Part shown: piece by piece, positions 23,086-34,019 of the stretch
Numbering within the stretch: position 1 is the stretch's first letter
How the letters are laid out: every line of letters begins with the position of its first letter
Origin: Triatoma infestans
Taxonomy: Eukaryota > Arthropoda > Insecta > Hemiptera > Reduviidae
Direction of reading: 5' to 3'
DNA: 64,000 nt
Assembly: GCA_011037195.1 (NCBI GenBank)
Contig: JAAEAF010002565.1
Location: 39,506 to 103,505, forward strand
Position numbers and translations under genes: made by a program
The notes under the pieces: model-generated
Database searches by the model: none
What the model saw: the letters and a program-made list of their open reading frames with translations, nothing else
What the model was told of the DNA's origin: nothing

Positions 23086-23300
23086 TCCCTTGGTTTTCGC
23101 CAATTAACTAGGGACGGAGACCCTAGTTTTTGTCTACTCCATTTGTCGTTGTCTGTAAAGTATGAAATGTATGTAATTTAAATATAATTGTACTGTTCTG
23201 CCAAAGTGCATGGAATACTAAGCTGTGGTAACCCATGGGGTCGCTACTCCCCAAGTAACTGCATGCAACAGATATGCCTTGCGGGCTATTTGTGGCGTTA

Positions 23301-25860
23301 AGTGCCAAATGTTTTTATGAAGTTGGTACAATGTTATTGGCGCTTGCTTTTGTACTAAATTCTAAACACTTCTATTTTCTGTGTGGATAGATATTTGAGT
23401 AAAATTTTATGGTTAATGAAAATTGATCAATTTATATATAATTTTATTAGCAGAAATAAGAGAAATTCGTGTGAATGTTTCGCACCACATTTTGTCTAAG
23501 TACAACCCAAGTTACCGAACGACATTGGCGGTAGGGAAAGATATAAGTTGTAATAGATTGGTGGGAGGGAGAAATGCAAATCTGAGTGTGAATGACATGA
23601 TTTTATAGGTAATTAAATGATTAAATAAAACTTTTTTTCATTTTGAAATTATTACTAGGCCAACAGTGAACTTGTAATATTCAGAAAAACTTCTTTTATA
23701 ATTCGATACTTCATAAATGCAATTATCTAGATTTTATCCAAATAATAAGGCGAGATAATAAATGGCACTGTCCTAATCAAAACAACCAAATTTATCACAT
23801 TTATTTTTCAAATTTTCTCTTAAAAAAATAAGAAAATAAAGACTATAATGATCTTGATATATCTTCACTAATTCTTCATTAAAACTTGAAGAAGAAATCT
23901 GCTGTTCTACTTGTTTAAGTGATAAGAAGCTTGAGGTTCTATTCTTTGACCCAGTTTTTTGTTCTACATCTTCTCTACGTAAAATGATATCTCTAAACCT
24001 TAGCTTACATCATAGAAACAAAAGTATATCAACCTAACTTTTAACAAAGCAATTTATAAAAGAGGAAATTAAATTTAAAAAATTATCTAAACATTAATAA
24101 GTGTTCAAATAAGACTAATTATAATTAATTAAGGTATAATTCTAATATTTTATTGGCGCAATAATATAGTAACAGCTGGCCGGTTCTATTATGATATTTT
24201 TTCAACATTATTTTCTGTATTGATTAATTTATTTTATTAATTGAATATTCCAAATTAAACGCCATATAATTTTATTGTTCAAAATTGAGGGAGTTATTTT
24301 TTATGGCCGCTTTTAACTTCAGTTTAATTATAATTTTTGTTTTGTTAAACTGTGAAAATTGTATAAATCAATACAATAAGTGGTTTAGTTTTATTGCAAC
24401 TGCCAACAGCATGATTGGTCGATGAGAGTTATTTTTATTACACTCCTCTATTCAGTATAATAATCTAGATGAAGCTGCTTATTTTAAAATATATTAGCCA
24501 TTAACCAGATTCTGTTTGATAGAATCATGCGTTAGGGGGCCTCATTATCCGTCACAGATCACTGCTTTCTCTATGGCAATTGCCAAAGTTTATGTGGCCA
24601 TTACTATTCCATGCTGAGAAGTTCTATCAAAACCGGCATGATGCATTCAGCTTGGTGCCTCATAACCAATTCCGGCCAGTAACTCTTGGAGGCGAAAATT
24701 ATTCTTAATCAATACCGGTTAGAATGAATCAGTTAAGCACATACTGGCTAATTAAGGTACCTCAACCTTTTCTTTCCGAACGTGGCCTCCATTAACTTCG
24801 TTTTATTTCCTGTGGCCTCATTCCTGAATAGAGCCATTTACGCTAGGATTTTCATAGTTATTTCCATCTGGCCGCCTGCTCGGGGTTGTATTACTATCAC
24901 ACAGAAACATAGATGGATATTCATACAAGTTGTTTTGAATTGACTACAATTTACTTGCAGTCTTCAAGATGCATACAAATCTTACAAGTGCATACAAGCA
25001 TATTTAAGAAGTAAAAGCTTTTTTTTATAATGTGAACCCTGTGATTAAAGATTGGAAACAAATTTTTTGAATTCCGGTTTTAGTAAGAGATAATCTTAAT
25101 TGGTATCAGGTGATTCACTGAGTGATTTATTAAATAATTCACTCGGCTGAAATCTTTTACCATTAAGTATGAGCTATGAAGTGCCATTAAAAATAACTGT
25201 ACCCAGTCCTAATGCTGGAGATAATTTCTGGTTACGTTTATTCTGACAGTTGTCTCTGACATGACTCACGGTCAAATATACTAAGCAATAGTTTGTTTTC
25301 TCTTATTGCCTTCCAGTCTTGTTTTCCCCTTTACATGCGACTTGCACCTTGGCTCCCTGGGAGCCGTATGGCTTCTGATGTAGAACCGCTGTTCTAAGTA
25401 ACAAGCTATCTCTCTGGGTATGTCAGTGTTCTAAAAACGAAAAAGAGTTGGGCACCTGGAAATTGGGTCATCATTTGGGATTCGTCATATCACAACCATC
25501 TCTAACGGCTATGTACAGATAATGCCAAGCATAACCATCACCAGCATAAGTAAGTTGTACGGGGCGCCTACTGCACCAGAAGAGTAAAATCTTACTTAAA
25601 AGACCTGGGTATAAAGAGGCAGTTCCCAAGAGAGAAATAAGTAAGTGGAAATGATTGAGGAGGCCAAGGTCCTCAAAAGACCATAGACATATTAATAATA
25701 ATAATAATAAAAATATTGTAATAAAGCTTAAAAGGTAAACAGTCGCCCATTCAAGTAAACTCCCATTAAATCGTCATTCATGCTAATGACCATTTATCAT
25801 AAACTGTTGAGGTCATTTTAGACAAAACCACAAATAACTGAAAAACCAATCAATAAACGA
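23301..25860. other. AT-rich region without recognised gene
   Basis: No ORF with a domain. 23423-23608 includes GTGTGAATGTTTCGCACCA, also seen in related form near 28690, 50910 and 53035, probably a DR-1-associated terminus. 24530-25500 is less AT-rich with no repeats or domains recognised. Confidence 0.45.
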
Positions 25861-25867
25861 TCAAATT

Positions 25868-25935
25868 ATTAGCAATGGGTTGCTCCATTAGCTTTCAAGG
25901 TGTAACGATCCTGAAGAAGCTCATTGCAATTTGGA
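25868..25935 (+). other. Hammerhead-like relic with ATTAGCTTTCAAGG leader
   Basis: ATTAGCTTTCAAGG followed by ATCCTGAAGAAG and CATTGCAAT. The same words occur, partly inverted, at 38472-38575. CTGAAGA is a consensus hammerhead core but the GAAAC part is lost here. Confidence 0.3.
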
Positions 25936-27208
25936 GGGACCAGCAATTTCTAGCAAATCACTGACGCCGTCTCAACTTGGAAACTCAAGCGTTTTTCACG
26001 GAAATGGTAACCGCCGGAAACCTAAAAGATATTTTTCTTGATTAGGTCTACTTTTTTACAAAGATTTGTTCAAAATAGCTAATAGTCTGTTGCTGACATA
26101 AAAACCATCTGTAGATTGCGACAGAGGCCTTGAGCAACATCTGATCCAGTTTTGATTAAATAAAATGCACTTTCATGCAATTCTATTTTTATAAAAACAA
26201 AATTTCCAAAAGTGTTGGGAGACATTCACTTGAGAAACTTGAACAATCCAAGTGCTCATTTATATTATTAACATTACAAGTATGCAAGAAGTGAAAAACT
26301 TAAAGAAGTTAACACTAATGACCTGAAAAGTCGATATGCAAAAAAACAAGAAGTGGAAACACTACAGTATACTTTTCCTTATTTTTTCTCTCTGGATAAA
26401 TTGTATTTACTATTTTCACTTTTTCACTGATTTACATTTTCCTCTCTTTTTTCTTGTGAACGTTGAAGTTTATCGCTTGATTACACCTTTACATACCTTA
26501 CACTTCGTCTAACACTCCCCAGATAAGTATATCTACCCTTATTTCCATTTCGGGTAATATTTCCATACCAGACAAAAAAAAAAAAAAAGAAATAAGCGTC
26601 AGCCGACGGAAAAAAAAAATATATATGCCAGTACTTTCTCATACATTAGTAACGCAGCGTCATATGGACTGCCAAGATGATGTTTGCGTCATTGCTCATG
26701 AAAAATACGTCATTTTCCAACTGTACTTCACATACACCTAAAACGTTTCCACTTGTTTTATATTGAATGATATGACAAGAAAATTTGAAATCTTGTTTCA
26801 ATGATTTAATATCAAAGTTGTGACAAAGTTAACAAGTCCTTCCTTCTTTTCTCTTTTGCATTTGACTTATAAAATTTATAGTTCAATTTATATGCTCATT
26901 CATTCAAATTTATCCAAATTACCAGAAATTTCAACTTCATTCACTAAATCGGGTTCAGTTGGATCGTGTTTGAACTTGAAAAAAAAAAAAAAAAAAATTA
27001 AATCATGAAGCGATTGTTGCGAAACAAAATTGTGGCGATTTTTTTTTTACGATAACATATGATACATGGCACTTAGAGTTAATGCGGGACTGTTGTGGAA
27101 CAGATGGTAATAGTTCAGAAATAGTCACACAACATTGTCTTATACCAAATGATAATTATAAACTTCGGCATCCCAAAGGCCATTAGGCTCTAATGAACTT
27201 CTTTGCAC
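25936..27208. other. AT-rich region without recognised gene
   Basis: Contains A-runs near 26575-26588 and 26977-26996. The frame 26820-27008 has no domain. Nothing else recognised. Confidence 0.5.
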
Positions 27209-27219
27209 TTGGAATTCTA

Positions 27220-27841
27220 TTATTATTATTATTATCAAAACGGGTGCCCAAAAGGCGCGGGACCTAAGCCTATGTGGCTCTTATCCCCCCACAATACTCC
27301 CCGTAACCCCTTAATTAATCTCCCCCGGTAACTTGCCGGTTAATCTGCAATATCTCAAGATATCCCCAAACTCCAACTCGCCCAGGCAATCCTGCGAGAG
27401 TGGTGTCCTCCCAAATATACGAAACCTAGTTCCGGCGAAACGGGGACACTGACATAGGTAGTGAAACACCGTTTCCCTAACTCCGTCATCACAATTCTGA
27501 CAAATGGGACTCCGTGTCCTCCCTATGTTAAACAAGTGACTGGACACCCAAGTGTGTCCAGTCACTATTCCTACCAAGGTCCTCAAACCCGTCCTACTAA
27601 GAGACAGGAGATACTCCGAGATTCCCTGCTTGCTTGCCTTTATAAATCTTTTGGCTTGGAGGCACCCCTGCGTGTCCCCCCAGCGTTTCTCCAAAGCTCT
27701 CGTCTCCCAAAGTCTAATCTGTTTGTCGCGAAACGTCTTTGTAACGGCCAGGGCTGGTTCAAGACCATAAAATGGTAATGACGATCCCTCCCTGGCCATC
27801 CGATCCGCCCTCTCATTGCCCTCTATTCCCGCATGTCCGGG
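27220..27841 (-). mobile_element. 5'-truncated RNase H-type LINE with TSD and (TAA)n tail
   Basis: Flanked by perfect 11-bp duplications TTGGAATTCTA (27209-27219 and 27842-27852). On the minus strand it starts exactly within RNase H coding sequence, runs to the ORF stop at 27311, and has a 91-bp 3' end finishing in (TAA)n (plus 27220-27235). A TAA-repeat tail is a known trait of I-clade elements; clade membership is an inference. Confidence 0.92.
27311..27841 (-). pseudogene. LINE ORF2 C-terminus: RNase H end and zinc knuckle
   Basis: The frame opens directly at the insertion edge with PGHAGIEGNERADRMA, the last RNase H motif, and stays open to the stop. It includes TGLRTLVGIVTGHTW and the C-x2-C...H-x4-C cluster ICQNCDDGVRETVFHYLCQC. 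No frameshift or internal stop is visible in about 176 codons, so insertion may be fairly recent. Without RT it is inactive. Confidence 0.9.
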
Positions 27842-27852
27842 TTGGAATTCTA

Positions 27853-28760
27853 ACTTATCACTTTTATTTGAAATATTTTTATCTGGGAAAATTGACTTTA
27901 AGGGAGTTGTGACTTAGAGCTTAACTTTAAATTGTCTTTACATCTTTACAGAAGGCGCTGCTATACAATCAATCATATTCTTTTGTTCAACAAATTAACA
28001 ACTATTACTTTCTCTTACTCCTAGTAAGAGGAAGTTTTGTAATTGTGTCAAATTTTCGATATCGATTTTCACCGGAAATATCGGTTTTGAGGTCCCCTGA
28101 GTCAAAAAAAGTGGTTTTTAGCAAATGGTCGTGTAGGGGAGAGGGGAGCCTGTGTATCTGTATGTATGTATTTCTATAGAATAGCTCAAAATCCAAAAAC
28201 CGTAGAAAGTTGAAACTTGATATTCCGTTTAAGTATCACCATGGAATCTGACAGTACATTATCTGTCAAAAGTCCTCAACCGAAAGTACCACTTTATTGT
28301 TTTTTTTTGTTTTTTTTTTTTTACTTTTTTGCGATTTTCTCAAAAATGGCTCAGTCGATTTTCTTGAAACTTCCTATACAAAGATTCACAAGCTTTATTT
28401 GAAATATTTCTTTGGGAAAATTCATTTAAGGGCACTTTTATAGGAGGGGTGGGGTTATGTTTTTCTCTGAAGTGCTATCATAGTTGATTATACAATTCTA
28501 TCATCCAAACGAAATTAATTAGAAATAAATAGATGGCCAAAATTCCGAGTTTCAAGAAAATTTAGTAAACCGGATGTGCGCTTTTACTGAACGGTTTTTT
28601 TTTTTCAGTTTCTGTGAATTTCATTAAATTTGGTACACAAACTATAAAATTTGTCAATTATAATTTTGAGAACTGGAGTAAGAGAAAGTTGTGTGAGTGT
28701 TTCACACCAGATTTTTTTTTTTATATATACGTATAAATGGGCAAATAAATATTTTATAAA
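27853..28760 (+). repeat. DR-1 dispersed repeat, longest uninterrupted copy
   Basis: The head CTCTTACTCCTAGTAAGAGG is at about 28012-28032. It is followed by GTGTCAAATTTTC, CACCGGAAATATCGG, TTTTGAGGTCCCCTGAGTC, a spacer, ATAGCTCAAAATCC, CCGTAGAAAGTTG, and modules with TCAACCGAAAGTACC and GTAAACCGGATGTGCG before T-runs. 27853-28005 matches distal module sequence, so two copies or a rearranged copy may adjoin. A T-run lies at about 28710-28720. Confidence 0.7.
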
Positions 28761-28942
28761 AAAAAGTTTGAAGAAAATTGGTATTTTAAAATTTGATGAA
28801 TGGGAGGAAGAGAATATAGTGTGATCGTTTCTTTAATAATATGATCGCCAGAAGTTACTTTCTCTTATTTCTGTGAGAGGAAATATTTGGAAATAGGTGT
28901 TTCGAGGAAATACATGTTAGGAAAAAAGTTATTAGTGAATGG

Positions 28943-28981
<39 letters not shown>

Positions 28982-30963
28982 CACCGGAGAAAGTTTTCGA
29001 TCAAAACATCCCACTGGAAAAGCATGAAATTACTAATATTTTTTTTAAGTTTTGAAACGGTTTCAACAAATTTCTTTAAACCACATGTACTAAAACCTAA
29101 CCTAACCCTACGGCGCAACAGCCCATGAAGGGCCAAGGCTTGCCAGGCGGCTATTTGTACTATTATTCGTTAATTAAATTGTATTAATAGGAATAAGTGA
29201 ACATTGTGTGTGTGTCAAATAGTTTTTTTTTTTTTTAATTTAATTTTTATTACGGGTTAGTTTTTTCACTGCCTATTAATCGCTGTTTTTTAAGCGAATG
29301 TTGAGCGAACAGCTGGAAAGCAATAGAAACGTTTTCCGAGATAGTTAGCATCATTTTGTGGCCATGGAATGTACCAAAATTTATTCAGAAAGTGTTGACA
29401 AAAATTGATCGGAACAGTTTCTTGTTTTAAGCAGTTTATAAAAAAAAAAAAAAAATCCTGAAGATAGACGAAAGCCCATAAAACCACAAAATGAAGCGAT
29501 CTAAAATGGAAATAATGTCATAATTTTTTTTTTTTCCTTTATCTAAATTAATTCAATATTTTTTTGAATTAAATTATCTCGACCCAGTATGTGGGATTGA
29601 AGATTACATAAATTATTTATCATAAAAATCTAAATATGGTAATATTAATTTGTTATGGTAAAATTAAATTGTGGACGGTTGACATTAATTTCAAATACTG
29701 ATACTATTTAATAATGGTTTTGTGGTGGGGAGGGATTTGTGACACCAGATTGCTTTTGTGATTGTATAATGTGTTGTGTAATGTGTATAGATAAATTGCT
29801 TTGTTTATACGATACACGTGTGATACAGTATCTGGGATTATCCATGCTGAACATTAATGATATATCATTATTAATTATTGTAGGAATAAATGATAATTAT
29901 AATAAATAATTATAATAATAATAACTGTTATAAAAATTATTTGTTAAATGTTAAAAAAAAAACAACAAAATATTCATAGAACGACAAATTTAATAATGAA
30001 GCGACAAAACATGTAGTTTCATAACAAACAAACAAAAAAAGAAATATATATAACGGCAAAAATATTAAAATATGTAAATCAAACAATATCCATGTGCATT
30101 TATTTATTTTGTACTTTATGTTATGTTATATTTATTACATGCATTTTATTTGCTTTTATTGTGTATTTTTTATAACATTTTTGTTATAATATTGATATTA
30201 GCCTAAGTTGAATACACAATACAACAAATATGTCGTGCAATGATGGGCGAATTTTGATAACTAGTTCAAAAAATTGTTAACTGAAACTAAAGTTTAATTT
30301 TTCTTTAATTCCAGCTCGTGGTTTAATACTTTTTTATGTCATTATTAAAGTAAATTGAAATAATGAATATGAGACGGAACGTGAATTAGAGGGAATGGAT
30401 TTTAGAGAAATAAACTAGATGATATGCTGAACACTGTATAATGAAAAGAACACACAAACTACAAGGACTTTACAGTAAAATAGAAGTTAGGTAGCGAGTG
30501 AAATATAAAGAGACAGACTGGCTGAATAAGAAGATAGTGGATAGGTTGCTGACTGGATGTGGTCTTGTAAACTGTCCAGCTGTCGCTCGATTTATATGAA
30601 TCAAACTCTCCTTTCCTAGTCTGGCCTAGGTGGGGGAGTAACTAACAGTGGATTAATTACATGTGTGCATCTCCGCCACTTCTGATCCTATGAATCTCTA
30701 ATAATTCGGAACCTATTACAAAATATGAATTATTTTAATAAAATAATGCACAATGATTTATTTTATTTAAATTAACAATATATAATAATTTAATAAATTT
30801 GATTATGTTTGCCGATAAATTGTTTGTAAATATTGATTGAATTATCATTTTTGCCGATAAAGACGACTTTTAGACTTTATTTACGTTATTTTTTAAACCA
30901 AATTGTTAGAGTATTTTTTTCACCGAACAAAGAGAACGAAAGAGTGAAACAAAAAGCCCATGA
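28761..30963. other. AT-rich region without recognised gene
   Basis: Holds a (GT)n run (28944-28980), a 63-bp retro-like insertion described separately, T-runs near 29222-29236 and 29525-29535, and an A-run near 29442-29455. Frames at 28855-29136 run through the GT repeat and are not coding. 30360-30720 is more complex sequence but unassigned. Confidence 0.5.
29093..29155 (-). mobile_element. 63-bp retro-insertion with telomere-like tail
   Basis: TGTACTA flanks both sides (29086-29092 and 29156-29162). On the minus strand the insert is GC-rich, has CCCTTCATGGGCTG, and ends GTAGGGTTAGGTTAGG. The tail resembles the arthropod telomere unit TTAGG, but there are only two to three units. It is probably the extreme 3' end of a non-LTR element. 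Confidence 0.6.
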
Positions 30964-31181
30964 GGGAAAGGAATAGCTAAGAGGTTAGGGTACTGGACCC
31001 AGGTTCGAGTCCAGCTGAGCTGCCCTTAGATTTTTTCTTCCTAAGAGCCTCTCTCTACAGCTCACCTTCCGATGATGGCCAGTGTAGTCTGTAACGAGAG
31101 AACACTGTCGGGAGGCCGGCAGTGCACTGTGAAGTCTCCGGGCGCCAATGACGCGCCTTAAATTAATAATAAAATAAATAA
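30964..31181 (+). mobile_element. tRNA-derived SINE, second copy
   Basis: Same family as 17721-17957. It starts GGGAAAGGAATAGCTAAG, has B box AGGTTCGAGTCC (about 31001-31012), the body word GAGAGAACACTGTCGGGAGG, and the end GGGCGCCAATGACGCGCC followed by an AT-rich tail. About 18 bp are missing from the tRNA anticodon-stem region, which brings A and B boxes too close. No clear target duplication was found. Confidence 0.82.
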
Positions 31182-31515
31182 AGACCATATGATCGCCATA
31201 TTATTTATTATATAATTATACAAAAAACTAATTGGAAAAATGCAGCCTAGAACATAATAATTACATTGGTAACAGTTAAATTAAAAGTCAATTTTTCGGT
31301 GCAGAAAACGTAATTTGCTGCATTATCAATTGTCATTTTGAGAAACATTTTATTTGTCGTGCTAAGTACATATTTTTGACAGTTTTGTCATGCTGAAAAT
31401 GATGGTGTTAGATGGGGCCAATTTTTTAGTGCAATGTAATATTTGTTGTGGTTGGTTCCGCAAAGCTGGAAAGCATCAGAGACATTTTTTGTGATAGGCT
31501 GTTTCTTTTTATGGT

Positions 31516-31553
31516 CATCGACCGGTTTCGGGTGTTCTGCCATCTGCAGGATG
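31516..31553 (-). other. Hammerhead-like motif, left arm
   Basis: Minus strand: CATC, CTGCAGA (core changed), a weak stem II, GAAA, CCGG-TC, GATG. Stem I and the palindromic stem III (ACCGGT) are kept, but stem II and the core are degraded relative to the right arm. Confidence 0.4.
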
Positions 31554-31654
31554 TTTTTGTCAAACAGTGTAATAACATAGACTTGCACAGAGCAAGAGTG
31601 TATCAACTATATTTGCTCTGTGCAAGTCTATATAATTACACTATTTGACAAAAA

Positions 31655-31692
31655 CATCCTGATGATGGGCGAACGCCTGAAACCGGTCGATG
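31655..31692 (+). ncRNA. Putative hammerhead ribozyme motif
   Basis: CATC (31655-31658) pairs with GATG (31689-31692) as stem I. The core CTGATGA (31659-31665) is an exact CUGANGA. Stem II is GGGC/GCCT (G-U, G-C, G-C, C-G) closing a short loop. GAAA is at 31679-31682, then stem III ACC/GGT and the cleavage triplet GTC ending at 31688. One extra U sits between the core and stem II, and stem III has no loop, so a dimer may be needed. Short stem III hammerheads are known from Penelope-like retroelements; activity here is untested. Confidence 0.5.
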
Positions 31693-31734
31693 ACCACAAA
31701 AAGAAACAGGCTATCACGGAAAATGTCTCTGAAG

Positions 31735-32559
31735 ACAATTTAAGATTTCCCGATTTCAAATACTTCGTCGCCATCGTGGTCATTATCTTCTCGACTGTGA
31801 TAGATAGTAATTCTGATATTTGGTCAGAATCTTATACATCAGACTCACCTAAAGATAATTTGCCAGTTATTAATTTATAAGCCAAAGTAAAATAGAATTC
31901 TAAAAACCTAAGTTTCTGTTGGAATATAAATTTCGAACATTTATAATTTCGATCGTAATACTTTCTCCTTAATACTAAAAATTAAAATTAGATAATATCT
32001 TCAGTTGGCAACTAAGATAAACCAAGAATGTCCAACTAATGGTAAAGTAGAAAATATTGCAAAAGGAAATATTGGAAAAACCACTCAGGTGTAACGTTTA
32101 GTTTCCTAGTTGCCGTCAGGTAATCTCAGAATGAAGAACATGTGCTTAATGGAAGGTGCAAGGTGAACTGTAGAGGCAGTCTTGCTCTATTCATTTCCTC
32201 TTAGATCCATTGCAATCTTTGATAAAGATACACCCGGGCCTTGACTACAGCCTCCCGCTCTCACTGAGATATATTCTCACACTCTTTCTCTTTCTATTTG
32301 TATTTCTATATTCTTCTCTTCAAACTTAAGATTAATATTTCTGTAAGTAATGTTTTTGTTTTATTGCAATGGTAATGTTGGTTAGTATAAAAATATTTCA
32401 ACTTTAAAAGTTTACAGAACACTTGATAAAAGAACGTGTATATACAAAAACAAAGAGATATAAAAAAAAAAATAGAAATAAGCCTCTCAAAATTTCTCTT
32501 TATCCTTCCATATATAAGTTCTCCATTTTTTCCATATGTTTTTCAATTGTGTTCCTTTA
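31735..32559. other. AT-rich region without recognised gene
   Basis: No domain-bearing frame. 32150-32320 is moderately complex. Nothing assigned. Confidence 0.5.
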
Positions 32560-32880
32560 AGGGTTTTTTTTTCAAGCATACCCAAAAATTTCATGCTTAG
32601 TTTACCTTATTGTACTTCTAGTTGAATGATGTTTTTCACTAAAATCTATAATCTATCGATCTAAATAATTATTAATGAGAATAGAATATGTTGCATGAAT
32701 TCCGAGTATTAAAGAAAAATCGGTTAACCGGAGGTGCTGTTTTTACTGAACAGTTTTTCCTGATTTTCACCATAAATACACCGACAGATTTCATTAAGTT
32801 TGCTGCTACATTAGGTAATTTTTTTTTTTTCCTTCCCAAAAGTAACCCTTATGGGAAGGAGTTTATTTACAGCATGCTCC
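32560..32880 (+). repeat. DR-1-like distal module
   Basis: ATCGGTTAACCGGAGGTGC (about 32719) followed by TTTTTACTGAACAG and a T-run (32818-32830), matching the distal part of DR-1. The head is missing. Confidence 0.55.
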
Positions 32881-33179
32881 CATTATATGCATTGAATTAT
32901 ATGCATTGAATATAACTTCAGAAATGCAAAATTTACAAACTAATACTAACAATTATATAATATACATAATGATCATATTATAGTCAAGAAAAACATAAGA
33001 AAATAGATAAAATAAAATGATGAATGAATAATAATACAAATACATAATGAAAATTATAGATCATAGTAAAATAGAACACCAACGAAATATCAAGAAACTA
33101 AGCACTAACTAACAAATCAAAATTAATTAAATTAATGAAATTAGAAAATTGCTTGCAGAACTTTTGTGATACGAGATCT

Positions 33180-33857
33180 TTAAGTTGTGGAGGCCACAGT
33201 AAGCCATGCAAAAGCACGTCCCGAATTAGTGGAGCTTTTATATGATCGAGTAGAGAGAGGGCAGTACAGAATGATGTGTTCAATATTTTGTGGATTGGCA
33301 GAGCAAATACATGTAGTGTCAGCTATAACGTGGGAACGATGTAGATATGATTTCATTCGTTCATGATCGCTGAAAATCTGGGTTAGTTTATAAGTCAACT
33401 TCAGATCGGTGCGTTGTCTTGCAGAGACAGTCGAAAAGAATAGTTTTGTAGTTGCCCCTTTGTTGCAGTTCACCCATTCTTGATTCCACTTATCTTCATA
33501 CAACAGTTTGAAGTGTCGCTTCAGAAAAGAAGATGGCACTCGATCATATACAATTGGCAAGGTTGACGATTTTGCAGCTTTTTTTTGCAAACTGTTCAGC
33601 TTTTTCATTGCCTTCCAAATCTTTGTGAGCTCTTACCCAAGCAAAATGGACGACTCAGCCCAATTCTTCACTCAAATGTCATAATGTTTCCCTAGCGTCT
33701 TCAATAAGCGGTAGATGATTGTTTCTGTTTTCTTAAGCAATCAAGAGTAACCTGATTATCAGTCATTATACATGCCGTCCTGCTCTGTGGTACCAACTCT
33801 TCAGTAGTAGCTAACGCTTTAACTATTGTCATTCCCTCCGCCTGATTGGATTAGATT
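33180..33857 (-). pseudogene. Decayed LINE ORF2 C-terminus (RNase H and zinc knuckle)
   Basis: Minus strand. From 33857 one frame gives AEGMTIVKALA and MTDNQVTLDCL, RNase H-like segments. Further on WVRAHKDLEGNEKAEQFA carries the final RNase H motif. After a frameshift near 33590-33600 the frame 33608-33180 continues with YDRVPSSFLKRHF, LTQIFSDHERM, a CICSANPQNIEHIILYC zinc cluster and a stop. Several stops interrupt 33650-33730. It belongs to the RNase H-bearing non-LTR group, in a different subfamily from the 27-kb copy. It starts at a 29-bp sequence, CATTCCCTCCGCCTG(A/G)TTGG, present twice in tandem (about 33829-33888). Confidence 0.8.
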
Positions 33858-33888
33858 GCCATTCCCTCCGCCTGGTTGGATTAGATTG

Positions 33889-34019
33889 ACAGACGGGGGG
33901 GACGGCGAGTCTCATTCACACTGCGACCTGCATTAAGAGGTCCGCATTAAGCGTTGGATTCCCTAAAATCATAGCACATCCTTAAGTTTTACCCTCTTAA
34001 TCAGGCCTGGCAAAGTTGA
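33889..34019. other. Unassigned spacer
   Basis: Holds a G-run (about 33895-33901) and mixed sequence between a LINE remnant and a DR-2 repeat. Nothing recognised. Confidence 0.4.

Larger units (their letters stand above)
22072..23287 (-). mobile_element. tRNA-headed composite SINE, split by a solo LTR
   Basis: ATTTGTAGCGTTA (22059-22071) and ATTTGTGGCGTTA (23288-23300) are a 13-bp target duplication with one mismatch. On the minus strand the element has a leader beginning GCCCGCAAGG, an excellent tRNA-like segment (TTAGCTCAGTG A box, GGTTCGAATCC B box, plus 23012-23085), a body with GAACACTGCTTGG, and the end ATAATCCCCTACAAC. A 760-bp solo LTR with its own 5-bp duplication interrupts it right after the tRNA-like part. 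Confidence 0.88.
31474..31734. mobile_element. Foldback pair of hammerhead-like sequences
   Basis: Inverted repeat with arms 31474-31593 and 31615-31734, roughly 85-90% matching by eye, around a 21-bp spacer. Each arm reads inward to outward GCTCTGTGCAAGTCTAT, TTGACAAAAACATCCTG, GAAACCGGTCGATGACCA, AAGAAACAG, TATCAC. The right arm carries a nearly consensus hammerhead (31655-31692) and the left a more decayed one. A third single arm lies at 57000-57125. No ORF. Confidence 0.8.

Noticed and set aside
29094..29107. Telomeric repeat tract
   Set aside because: Only two to three TTAGG-like units, inside a 63-bp insertion with a TSD; not an array.
28855..29136. 93-codon minus-strand ORF with His-Thr repeats
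   Set aside because: Generated by the (GT)n microsatellite; no domain.
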